A DNA stretch of 64,000 nucleotides from an uncultured Clostridia bacterium. Its GTDB lineage: Bacteria; Bacillota; Clostridia; TANB77; CAG-508. Under the pieces are notes generated by a model. It did not search any database. It was not told where the DNA came from and saw nothing but the letters and a program-made list of their open reading frames with translations. Numbering within the stretch: the stretch's first letter is position 1; each line of letters begins with the position of its first letter. The DNA lies in contig CAKPHG010000002.1 in the NCBI GenBank assembly GCA_934157035.1, forward strand, positions 1 to 64,000. The letters are read 5' to 3'. Shown piece after piece: positions 58,201-64,000 of this stretch. The translations under genes and the position numbers were made by a program.

Positions 58201-59040
58201 TTGTGTTAGTTCAACTGGATTTGTTATAGTTGTATTTGAATTTGTATCTTTATTTGCTTTTCCACCTTCAATAAAGTAGTTATAAAGCATATATACATCT
58301 CCTAAATCATTAGGATTTGTATCGTTTGTTACTAAATTCCAATCATTAAACACATCTTCTATTGAATCGTAGTCTAAATCTGTTTTTAATTTAGCTTGTA
58401 TATTAGTTAGCTCATCTGCTTTGTATTTATCATCGTTTGTAAAATACCAAATTGCAATTTGTTGAACTATATCTATTAAATCATCATTTATTTTGCTGTT
58501 TGGAATTTTTGCATTTGTTAATAATTCTTTTCTATATTTAGCAGCTGTTTCTATTTGTTCATTTGTTGGGCTATTACTTGGTGCTGGTACATAGCAATGA
58601 TCTAGAACCCAAATTAATGAATTATAATTTTCTTCACTTGGTATGTTTGCCTTATAACTATCTATAATAGTTTTGTCTGCTTCTGTTGGATTCTTCATAT
58701 CGGCATATATAGTATATGTTCTTTGTTCTGTTTGACTTCCATTTGAAGAACCAAAACCAACTCCCATTTTTATACAATAAATTCCATTATTTAAATTCTT
58801 TATTGTTTCTCCATTTGAATTATACTCGTATATTTTCCACATATCTTGAGTATGTATTCCACTTGTAGATTTTAGTCCAGCTCTATATGCATAACCTGAA
58901 CCTCTATAAGTTGGATTATTTAGTTTTAACAATTTTCCACTTGTACTTATCGTTGCTTGACTAGTAGTTCCTAATGCTACTATTCCTGCAAAAGCAAAAA
59001 TGGATGTTACTGCTTTTAATAGTCCCTTTTTAAATTCCAT
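55297..59040 (-). CDS. Thioester-domain adhesin with four repeated domains
   Basis: 1,247 residues. A signal peptide (to about residue 30) is followed by a thioester domain (~45-270): Cys89 in GIYCIKMG and Gln194 in VQQIAIWYF match the cysteine and the TQxA(I/V)W glutamine whose side chains form an internal thioester for covalent binding to host surfaces in Gram-positive pathogens and commensals. A beta-rich domain (~280-400) and four repeats of ~170-200 residues follow, each opening FDLALRK(F/W) and holding YTxRIYNEGxxxGYAKEVxDxxPEGLEF. Such domains often self-link by Lys-Asn isopeptide bonds. The end is VKTGAGLNK, a hydrophobic helix and KKYVL, a sortase-like layout without a canonical LPxTG. 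A consensus promoter lies 50-75 bases upstream; AAGGAAGG precedes the ATG. Confidence 0.88.
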   Translation of the reverse strand: MEFKKGLLKAVTSIFAFAGIVALGTTSQATISTSGKLLKLNNPTYRGSGYAYRAGLKSTSGIHTQDMWKIYEYNSNGETIKNLNNGIYCIKMGVGFGSSNGSQTEQRTYTIYADMKNPTEADKTIIDSYKANIPSEENYNSLIWVLDHCYVPAPSNSPTNEQIETAAKYRKELLTNAKIPNSKINDDLIDIVQQIAIWYFTNDDKYKADELTNIQAKLKTDLDYDSIEDVFNDWNLVTNDTNPNDLGDVYMLYNYFIEGGKANKDTNSNTTITNPVELTQVGAKVVASNGSYIAGPYKINKLSDIVYTLDGKLTDEQGNNISYTLLDSDKKETTKTLAELVGTEFYLKIPSTASVNKAKLKLTTTVMQNTITYWTVANSNNDQPVAEIVPEEKQFEQEVELKLSDFDLALRKFITNINGKELIDTTTGKYLREPSIDVTPLVNGTDTTAIYKHPKDPIGVAVGDIVIYTLRIYNEGQIDGYAKTVTDYLPEQLEFVMNDEENFNAKYGWQIDSSLRKASTNYLDKQTVDPEDTLIKAFDGTTLDYKELKIKCKVKSTKDLDKVITNIAEITEFIDANGNLIKDRDSEAGNIVLPTDENLPDYKGKDTNKSVLTDKEYFYKGQEDDDDFEKLILEEFDLALRKFITKVNDQNITNRIPVFTKDLDKNGNYIYKHTKEPIEVESTDIVEYTIRIYNEGDISGYAKEVKDDIPEGLEFLPDNSTNKEYRWVMLDKDGNKTTDVSKAKYITTDYLSKEQEKTEGSNLIKAFNIENMVEPYYKDVKVAFKVVASNTYKGIITNVAEISDDSDAEGKDVEDRDSTPNNNDFKEDDIDVEHIKLSYFDLALRKFITKVNDAEITNRVPKFKIDENGNYVYEHTKEPVEVENGNIITYTLRVFNEGTKDGYAKEIKDDLPEGLEFLPENETNKTYRWVMLDKEGKETTNIEDAVSIKTDYLSKEQEKTEGSNLIKAFDSENMEEPDHKDVKIAFKVTEPSTSDRILINKAQISDDSDKDGKDVIDIDSTPDKWIEGEDDQDIEKVKVKYFDLALRKWVTQAIVIDNGKETVVETGHKPEDDPEEVVKVEIKESRLNKVVVKFRYSIRVYNEGEIAGYAKEVKDYIPEGLKFVQADNPEWKQLETGEVVTDQLKDTLLQPGEYADVEILLTWINGKNNFGLKVNVAEISKDYNDSNTPDIDSTPDNRKEDEDDIDDAPVILTVKTGAGLNKEYVILVTATLAILTSGVVLIKKYVL

Positions 59041-59086
59041 AATTATTCTACCTTCCTTTTATTTTAGTTATAATTATCTATATTTT

Positions 59087-59115
59087 ATTTTAAACGCCTT
59101 TGAAAAGTTAGTCAA
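59087..59115 (-). promoter_or_regulatory. Sigma-A promoter of the thioester adhesin
   Basis: On the minus strand TTGACT (59110-59115) and TAAAAT (59087-59092) with a 17-base spacer. Confidence 0.8.
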
Positions 59116-59316
59116 TAGTAATTATTTCCACATTTTCATAGCATTTCAAATATTACATTTTATATGTTTACGGAAATAGTTGTCGCCAATTTTAAATGCC
59201 TTATATTACAATTATATTACATTTTTGTTACATTTTCAAGACATAGGAGCTATTTACTTAGGAAAATGCACTGTTTGAAGTACATATTAGTTTTAAACTC
59301 TATTTAATATTTTCAT
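59116..59316. other. Region upstream of the adhesin promoter
   Basis: Non-coding. On the minus strand TTTCCG (59,171-59,176) and TGTAATAT (59,150-59,157), 13 bases apart, lie about 35-60 bases upstream of the -35 box. The rest shows nothing that I can identify. Confidence 0.4.
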
Positions 59317-59352
59317 AAAAAAAATGAGTTACTTTTTGATGTAACTCACTAT
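59317..59352 (-). terminator. Terminator of the tRNA unit
   Basis: TGAGTTAC and GTAACTCA with an 8-base loop, followed by eight T on the minus strand, directly after the CCA end of tRNA-Cys. Confidence 0.9.
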
Positions 59353-59354
59353 TT

Positions 59355-59428
59355 TGGAGGCGCCACCCGGATTTGAACCGGGGATCAGAGTTTTGCAGAC
59401 TCGTGCCTTACCACTTGGCTATAGCGCC
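59355..59428 (-). tRNA. tRNA-Cys (GCA)
   Basis: A complete 74-base cloverleaf including encoded CCA. Acceptor GGCGCTA pairs with TGGCGCC, the anticodon stem is CGAGT/ACTCT with loop CTGCAAA (anticodon GCA), and the T arm has GGTTCAAATCC. Second gene of a tRNA-Gly to tRNA-Cys transcript. Confidence 0.95.
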
Positions 59429-59456
59429 AGCTATATTAAGTTTATATTCATGAATA
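59413..59456 (-). repeat. tRNA-Cys 5' segment and leader, intact copy
   Basis: 44 bases that include the first 16 bases of tRNA-Cys and its leader; they are repeated at 59532-59575 with a single difference. Confidence 0.9.
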
Positions 59457-59531
59457 GCTTTTCTTACCTGCGACTCGCTACGCTCACTGCATACTGATGT
59501 TGTAACGAGCAAAGCTCTAACAACCTCAGCA

Positions 59532-59575
59532 ACTTGGCTATAGCGCCAGCTATATTAAGTTTGTATTCATGAATA
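59532..59575 (-). repeat. Duplicate of tRNA-Cys 5' end and leader
   Basis: The same 44 bases (one A/G difference) placed 119 bases upstream. The tRNA sequence stops after the acceptor and first D-stem bases and runs into ~70 bases of unrelated, more GC-rich DNA (containing GAGCGTAGCGAGTCGC). It is a remnant, not a working tRNA. Confidence 0.85.
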
Positions 59576-59587
59576 ATTGAGAATATT

Positions 59588-59663
59588 TGGAGCGGAAAAC
59601 GGGGCTCAAACCCGCGACCTCTGCCTTGGCAAGGCAGCGCTCTATCAACTGAGCTATTTCCGC
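59588..59663 (-). tRNA. tRNA-Gly (GCC)
   Basis: A complete 76-base cloverleaf with encoded CCA. Acceptor GCGGAAA, D arm GCTCAGTTGATAGAGC, anticodon stem CTGCC/GGCAG with loop TTGCCAA (anticodon GCC), T arm CGGGTTTGAGCCCCG. First gene of the two-tRNA transcript. Confidence 0.95.
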
Positions 59664-59692
59664 ATAAATACACTTTTTTTAAAAGCATATCT

Positions 59693-59721
59693 ATCATAGC
59701 AAAATTATAAAAAAAAGTCAA
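59693..59721 (-). promoter_or_regulatory. Sigma-A promoter of the tRNA unit
   Basis: On the minus strand TTGACT (59716-59721) and TATGAT (59693-59698) with a 17-base spacer, about 30 bases upstream of tRNA-Gly. Confidence 0.8.
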
Positions 59722-59746
59722 TACTTGCATTTAAATTTCTATTTTT

Positions 59747-61000
59747 TTATATAAATTTATAATTTGCTATATTTCCAATAAATTCTACTATATAATCTGA
59801 TATTGTTTTCTTTTCTATATTATTTGCACAAATTATATCCACAATTTCTATAACACTATCTTTATTTTTTATTACAATGTTTCCTATTTTGCTATTTTTG
59901 CCTACTGGTGCTTCAAAATTATAAATTACATTTATTTCAAAATTTATATCTTTTTGTTTGTCATTTTTTATAGGTATTACCTTTTTTTCTATACTTCCAA
60001 GTTCTAATTCCATCTTTTCATTTTTCGCTTTATTTATATATATGCGGTTTTCATTTATTTGTTTCCAATTTTCAAATTCTTTTTTTACCATTTGTTCTAT
60101 ATCTATTCTTTTATAATTTTTATACGCATATTCTATTAGTTTTGTAGAATCCGATGTCCTTTGTTTTTTTGTATCACATCCTAATACAACTGTTATTATT
60201 TGATTTTCATCTCTTGTACAAGATGTTACCAAACATCTTCCTGCATTATTAGTAAATCCAGTCTTTATTCCGTCTACGCCAGGTAATACTCCTAACAATT
60301 CATTTGTATTATATATATTCATAGGATTTTCATTTATTCTTATTTGCGTACTTTTTGTATTTACTATTTTCTTAAAAGTAGAATTTTCTAGTGCATAGTC
60401 TGTAAGAATTGCAAGCTCATAAGCTGTTGTATAATGTTTTTCATCATCTAATCCATGAGGTGTTACAAAATGTGTATTTTTTAGCCCTATTTGCTCTGCT
60501 TTTTTATTCATAAGACCTGCAAAACCTTCTACGCTTTCACCTACATGTTCTGCTAAAGCTACTGCTGCATCATTACCAGAACGAAGCATTAATCCATACA
60601 AAAGGTCTCTTACTGCTATTTTATCTTCTGCTCTTATTTTTAATCTAGACCCACCTGTTCCTGCTGCTTTTTTTGATATAGTTACTACATCGTCTAAATT
60701 TGCATTTTCTAATACTACTATTGCTGTCATTATTTTGGTAGTAGAAGCCATTGCCCTTTTTTCCATTTCATTTTTTCCCCATATTATTTGTTTTGTACTT
60801 CTATCATATATTATAGCTGCTCTTGCATTTATTTGAGGTTCATTTATAGGAGTTGCTGCAGACTCTACTATTTCATTTACTTCTTCTTGTCTTATTTCTT
60901 CTTCATCTTCATCGTCTGCATATACATATACCGAAAAGCACATAAACAATGTAATTATTATCGTTAGTAAATATACAAATTTATATCTATTTTTTACCAC
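59747..61000 (-). CDS. dacF: D-alanyl-D-alanine carboxypeptidase, DacF/PBP5 type
   Basis: 417 residues. It removes the terminal D-Ala from peptidoglycan pentapeptides outside the membrane. A signal peptide (FVYLLTIIITLFMCFSVYVYA) and acidic linker precede the peptidase S11 domain: the active-site tetrad S86-T-T-K89 in MASTTKIM, SGN in LRSGNDAAV and KTG in GIKTGFTN. A C-terminal beta domain (~310-400) fits the PBP5 family. DacF in Bacillus controls spore cortex cross-linking; the symbol is by similarity only. Start is GTG, with AAAGGTGAT as ribosome site, which lies in the 3' arm of an 18-bp hairpin, so the gene may depend on read-through or hairpin opening. Confidence 0.9.
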   Translation of the reverse strand: MVKNRYKFVYLLTIIITLFMCFSVYVYADDEDEEEIRQEEVNEIVESAATPINEPQINARAAIIYDRSTKQIIWGKNEMEKRAMASTTKIMTAIVVLENANLDDVVTISKKAAGTGGSRLKIRAEDKIAVRDLLYGLMLRSGNDAAVALAEHVGESVEGFAGLMNKKAEQIGLKNTHFVTPHGLDDEKHYTTAYELAILTDYALENSTFKKIVNTKSTQIRINENPMNIYNTNELLGVLPGVDGIKTGFTNNAGRCLVTSCTRDENQIITVVLGCDTKKQRTSDSTKLIEYAYKNYKRIDIEQMVKKEFENWKQINENRIYINKAKNEKMELELGSIEKKVIPIKNDKQKDINFEINVIYNFEAPVGKNSKIGNIVIKNKDSVIEIVDIICANNIEKKTISDYIVEFIGNIANYKFI

Positions 61001-61003
61001 TTA

Positions 61004-61044
61004 AAAATCACCTTTTAAATTATATTTAAAAAGTGATTTTTTTA
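61004..61044 (-). terminator. 18-bp hairpin that holds the dacF ribosome site
   Basis: On the minus strand AAAAATCACTTTTTAAAT and ATTTAAAAGGTGATTTTT pair over 18 positions (one G-T) with a 3-base loop, followed by T-rich sequence. It looks like the terminator of the 518-residue gene, but the 3' arm contains AAAGGTGAT, the ribosome site of dacF. Confidence 0.7.
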
Positions 61045-61056
61045 TTCTATTTTTTA

Positions 61057-62613
61057 TTATCTTCTTTCCCTTGTTCCTCCAATTTCTTCTTCTAAATCTT
61101 CTGAAACCATTTCTATAATCTCTTTTGTATCTTTATTTGGATTTTCCTTTCTCTTTTCCTCAAAAAGCTCTTTAGCTCTATCATAATTTGGCTCTCCATC
61201 TCTATAATATCCCCATTTTACTGCTAATTTATTATAATCTACACGGTCATGTGCATGAGACCTTGTATTTATATCTCCATCTATATCTCTTGTTTTCATT
61301 TTATCATCATCTATTATTCTGCCTTGGTCATCTTCGTGTGATTTTGCTTCTTGATATCCTTCTTCTACACTTCTATATCCGTCACCAAATTCTTCTGCTA
61401 AGTCTCTTTCTTCTTTTTTCATATCCCATACTTGGTTTGTTTCAAGTTCTCTATCTAAGCTTTTATTTCCTTCTACACCTTTTCCACCAATAGTTTTTCT
61501 TGGTGAATGGTATGCTTTTATTTCCCCGTATTTTCCGTTATCTATTGCTAAAGTTCCATCACCCAATTTATACCTAGATATTACATCATTTTGCTTTACT
61601 TCCCCTTGTTGGGTTACCTGATAATTTATTTCTCTTGGGTTATTTCCCTCTTGGTGATCTTGTTCTAAATTTAATGGTACAACACTACCATCATTTGCAA
61701 TAGCTACAAATGCATATCTTGTAGTATTTTTATCTAGATTCTCTCCCTTTTCATTTACTAAATTACTTTTTTCATCTGCTTCTATAATTCCTAATTTAGT
61801 ATATTTTTTTCCGTCATTTTTTGGCAGTTTACCGTATTTTTCTAAAACTTGACCTATTGTTTTCATATCTGTTATTTTATTATGTGTATCCATTTCTTGC
61901 TTTATATTTACATCTTTAATATTATTTTCCTTCTTATTTTCAAAAGACTTAAATTTATCTATTTCAAATTTATTATCTTTTTGTTTATCTTTTTCCTCTA
62001 TTTTCTGTTTTAAATCTATAGTAGCTATTCGGTTTATTCCTTCTATTCCTAAAGCTCTTTCTATAATATTCTTTTGCTTTTCTTGCTCTTTTCTTAAAGA
62101 TATTTCTTTTTTATTTAAATCTATGGATTGAACAACATCTTTTATTTGTTTTTTTAGTTCATCTTCTATTGTCTTTTCTTTAAACAATATATTGTTTTCA
62201 ATTATTTTTTTATTATATATTCCTATTTCTGTCGTATCTAAATAATATTTACCTATTTCTCCTTCATCTACTAAGTAAAGTCCTTGTATCCTACCATTTA
62301 TTTTTAGTCTTTCCATTAGGTAAATATCCTTTATTTTTAAATATTCCTCTTTATTTTTTAAGTTTGAATTTATCTTATTTATATCATATACAAACTTTTT
62401 ATTAGTTATTAAAAAGCCTATTAGTTTTCCTTTTATTTCATCTAATATAATACATTTTTCTATTGAACCAACTAATTCGGTTTCTTCATAATATTCTTCA
62501 TCTTTTATATATACAATTATTTCTGTGTTCAATTCTTTTGCAATATAACATTTTTCTAATTTTTTTATAATCTTTACTCTTATTACTTTTCCTATATATT
62601 CTTTTAATTCCAT
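61057..62613 (-). CDS. Charged cytoplasmic protein of 518 residues, unknown
   Basis: No signal peptide or membrane helix. Residues 1-115 form a beta-rich domain (VIRVKIIKKLEKCYIAKEL, IIVYIKDEEY). A lysine/glutamate-rich, probably coiled-coil middle (120-245) follows. The C-terminal half (260-518) has conserved-looking polar motifs such as GSVVPLNLEQDHQEGNNP, YKLGDGTLAIDNGKYGEIKAYHSPRKTIGGKG, VDYNKLAVKWGYYRDGEPNYDRA, with many Asp/His residues. The end is acidic and repeated Glu. I recognise no family. It lies between the 429-residue membrane protein and dacF, separated from each by hairpins. Confidence 0.6.
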   Translation of the reverse strand: MELKEYIGKVIRVKIIKKLEKCYIAKELNTEIIVYIKDEEYYEETELVGSIEKCIILDEIKGKLIGFLITNKKFVYDINKINSNLKNKEEYLKIKDIYLMERLKINGRIQGLYLVDEGEIGKYYLDTTEIGIYNKKIIENNILFKEKTIEDELKKQIKDVVQSIDLNKKEISLRKEQEKQKNIIERALGIEGINRIATIDLKQKIEEKDKQKDNKFEIDKFKSFENKKENNIKDVNIKQEMDTHNKITDMKTIGQVLEKYGKLPKNDGKKYTKLGIIEADEKSNLVNEKGENLDKNTTRYAFVAIANDGSVVPLNLEQDHQEGNNPREINYQVTQQGEVKQNDVISRYKLGDGTLAIDNGKYGEIKAYHSPRKTIGGKGVEGNKSLDRELETNQVWDMKKEERDLAEEFGDGYRSVEEGYQEAKSHEDDQGRIIDDDKMKTRDIDGDINTRSHAHDRVDYNKLAVKWGYYRDGEPNYDRAKELFEEKRKENPNKDTKEIIEMVSEDLEEEIGGTRERR

Positions 62614-62655
62614 ATTATCACCATTTATATTTTATCACAAATTAACTATATATGT

Positions 62656-62685
62656 AAATAAGAAGGGATTTTTCCCTTCTTATAC
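62656..62685. terminator. Hairpin terminator between the two unknown genes
   Basis: AAGAAGGGA and TCCCTTCTT with a 4-base loop, T-rich on both sides; it ends the 429-residue gene. Confidence 0.85.
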
Positions 62686-62694
62686 ATTTTTTAT

Positions 62695-63984
62695 TTATTT
62701 AACCATCTCAAAAGACAATACAAATTTATTTTCATCTAGTAATTTCATTATTATATTACAATTAATTTCTTTTTCACTTTCCAAAGTCAAATCTGTTAAA
62801 GTAATTTGGTATATAAGTAAATTTCCTATTTTATCTGAATAAGATTTATATTTTACATTATTGTATTTAAACATATATTGTTTTACATAGTTTTCAAAAT
62901 CAGTTTGCTTTTTGAAATAATTTGCTTTAAAATCTTCATCTAATATAGAATAAGCTGAACTATAATCTTTCATATTTAGCATTTCAAAAAATCTATTTAT
63001 ATTCATTATTCCTTTATCTTGATTTTTAGCTTTTTCATACTTTTCTATATATTCTTTGCTTTCTATAGTATAATCATCTAGTTGTACAGTATATTCCATA
63101 ACTGCTGATTCTTTAAATATATATATCTTTCCATATTGATCTTTTACTGTATAAATGTTTTTACCATCACTTTGTCCTACTTCACATTCTGTTCCTATAG
63201 TATACATTATTTCTTTAGTAGAATTTACATATTTAGTAAAATCTTCAGATGTAGGAAACTTTTTAATCTTATAATTTTCATCTAATTGCTCGTATGCTTT
63301 ATTTATATCCTTTAGAATATTATCTATATAATCAGTTAAGTATAATAATCCCATTTGTTGTTCTGATATATTTGGAGTTTTATATATATTTGATTCATAA
63401 TTTTGAATTTCTTTTAAAGCAGTATTTACTGCAATTTCACTTTTATCTTTAGATTCATCTAATATAATATCAAAAGTTCTATTTGACTTATCTAACTGCA
63501 CTACAATATTAGCTTTTTCTTGCTTAGGATCCTCATTTTCAAAATTATCCTCTATTACTTTTCCATAAATAAAGTATGTAGATACATTTGCATTGTTATT
63601 ATATTCGTATATTTCTTTTGCCATAAAAGTTGTTCCAATGTCATATATTTTTATTTTTTGTATAACATTGTTTACAGTTATATTATTTTTATTTATATAT
63701 TCTGTTGAAAGAAGATTATATATATTTTGACTATCCTTTTGTGTGTTATATTGCATATAATCATTTACACAACTTAATACTGTAAAAAAGGTATCTATAT
63801 TTTCTAGTTTGTTTATTTTTCCGAATTCTGTGTTTTTTAAATATTCTTCATATTCTTGATCTACATCTTCTCTTAATATAACATTTTCAGACGCCTTTTT
63901 GTTTAATTTTATTAATGCAAATAAAACTGAACCAATAAGAATAATACATATAACACATATAATAATCAGTTTCTTTGTATTCAT
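62695..63984 (-). CDS. Membrane-anchored protein of 429 residues, unknown
   Basis: One N-terminal membrane helix (LIIICVICIILIGSVLFALI) with the rest outside, in two similar halves. Each half has a helix pair with repeated tyrosines and phenylalanines followed by a strand-rich part: FFTVLSCVNDYMQYN...LLSTEYINKNNI and FFEMLNMKDYSSAYSILDEDFKANYF. The second looks like an NTF2-type or DUF4878-type lipoprotein domain, but the match is weak. AGGAG is 11 bases before the ATG at the window's edge. It is probably co-transcribed with genes beyond the window. Function unknown. Confidence 0.65.
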   Translation of the reverse strand: MNTKKLIIICVICIILIGSVLFALIKLNKKASENVILREDVDQEYEEYLKNTEFGKINKLENIDTFFTVLSCVNDYMQYNTQKDSQNIYNLLSTEYINKNNITVNNVIQKIKIYDIGTTFMAKEIYEYNNNANVSTYFIYGKVIEDNFENEDPKQEKANIVVQLDKSNRTFDIILDESKDKSEIAVNTALKEIQNYESNIYKTPNISEQQMGLLYLTDYIDNILKDINKAYEQLDENYKIKKFPTSEDFTKYVNSTKEIMYTIGTECEVGQSDGKNIYTVKDQYGKIYIFKESAVMEYTVQLDDYTIESKEYIEKYEKAKNQDKGIMNINRFFEMLNMKDYSSAYSILDEDFKANYFKKQTDFENYVKQYMFKYNNVKYKSYSDKIGNLLIYQITLTDLTLESEKEINCNIIMKLLDENKFVLSFEMVK

Positions 63985-64000
63985 TTTTATATAATCTCCT

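Noticed and set aside
59116..59316. c-di-GMP riboswitch upstream of the adhesin
   Set aside because: I looked for the conserved core of class I (GCAAAGGCAAACC-type) and found none here or upstream of the other surface units.
59464..59730. 88-residue open frame across the tRNA genes
   Set aside because: It reads through tRNA-Gly and the tRNA remnant; there is no coding evidence.

Overview
The window is AT-rich DNA from a low-GC Gram-positive bacterium, most likely an uncultured, gut-type member of the Clostridia (Bacillota). The evidence is inference from gene content: strong AGGAGG-type ribosome sites, consensus sigma-A promoters, a CwlD-type spore-cortex amidase, a DacF-type carboxypeptidase, a ClpE-type unfoldase and pilin-like proteins with the Clostridia-type N-terminus KGITLIALVITIIILIILAG. 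Almost everything after 9.4 kb lies on the minus strand.

Layout. (1) 1-3.1 kb is the edge of an integrative/conjugative-type element: a DUF3848-like gene, a CHC2/Toprim primase-like gene broken by a frameshift, a ParA ATPase and small cargo genes. The Toprim and parA genes face each other and both lose their 3' ends at one point near 1,085, so a rearrangement or assembly join sits there. (2) 3.2-11.9 kb is housekeeping and envelope: comEC, an SH3/NlpC-P60 hydrolase, clpE-like, pgsA, cwlD, a DUF4190 protein and a CAP-domain protein. (3) 12.0-59.0 kb is a surface-protein island. It holds one giant gene (8,260 codons) for an exported protein with twelve seven-blade RCC1 propellers separated by Ig-like spacers, about 25 cadherin-like repeats, a dockerin-like segment and a C-terminal LytM/M23 peptidase. 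Two inverted copies of a fold-back element flank that gene. Then come a 2,925-residue Ig-repeat membrane protein, a pilin-like protein, a small secreted protein, a frameshifted cohesin-like/dockerin protein, a four-gene operon (membrane Ig protein, CmpB-like membrane protein, degenerate receiver-GGDEF protein, DUF2752 protein), and a thioester-domain adhesin. (4) 59.3-64 kb has tRNA-Cys and tRNA-Gly with a partial tRNA duplication between them, a DacF-type D,D-carboxypeptidase, and two proteins of unknown function.

How it may fit together (inference). The island codes for more than 13,000 residues of surface protein. Cohesin-like N-termini (the 2,925-aa protein and the frameshifted protein) occur beside dockerin-like C-termini (the giant and the frameshifted protein), which suggests non-covalent assembly on the cell surface. 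A shared TTTCCG/TGTAATAT motif pair lies upstream of three of the surface transcription units. A diguanylate-cyclase-like protein within the island could tie it to c-di-GMP signalling, but nothing here proves that.
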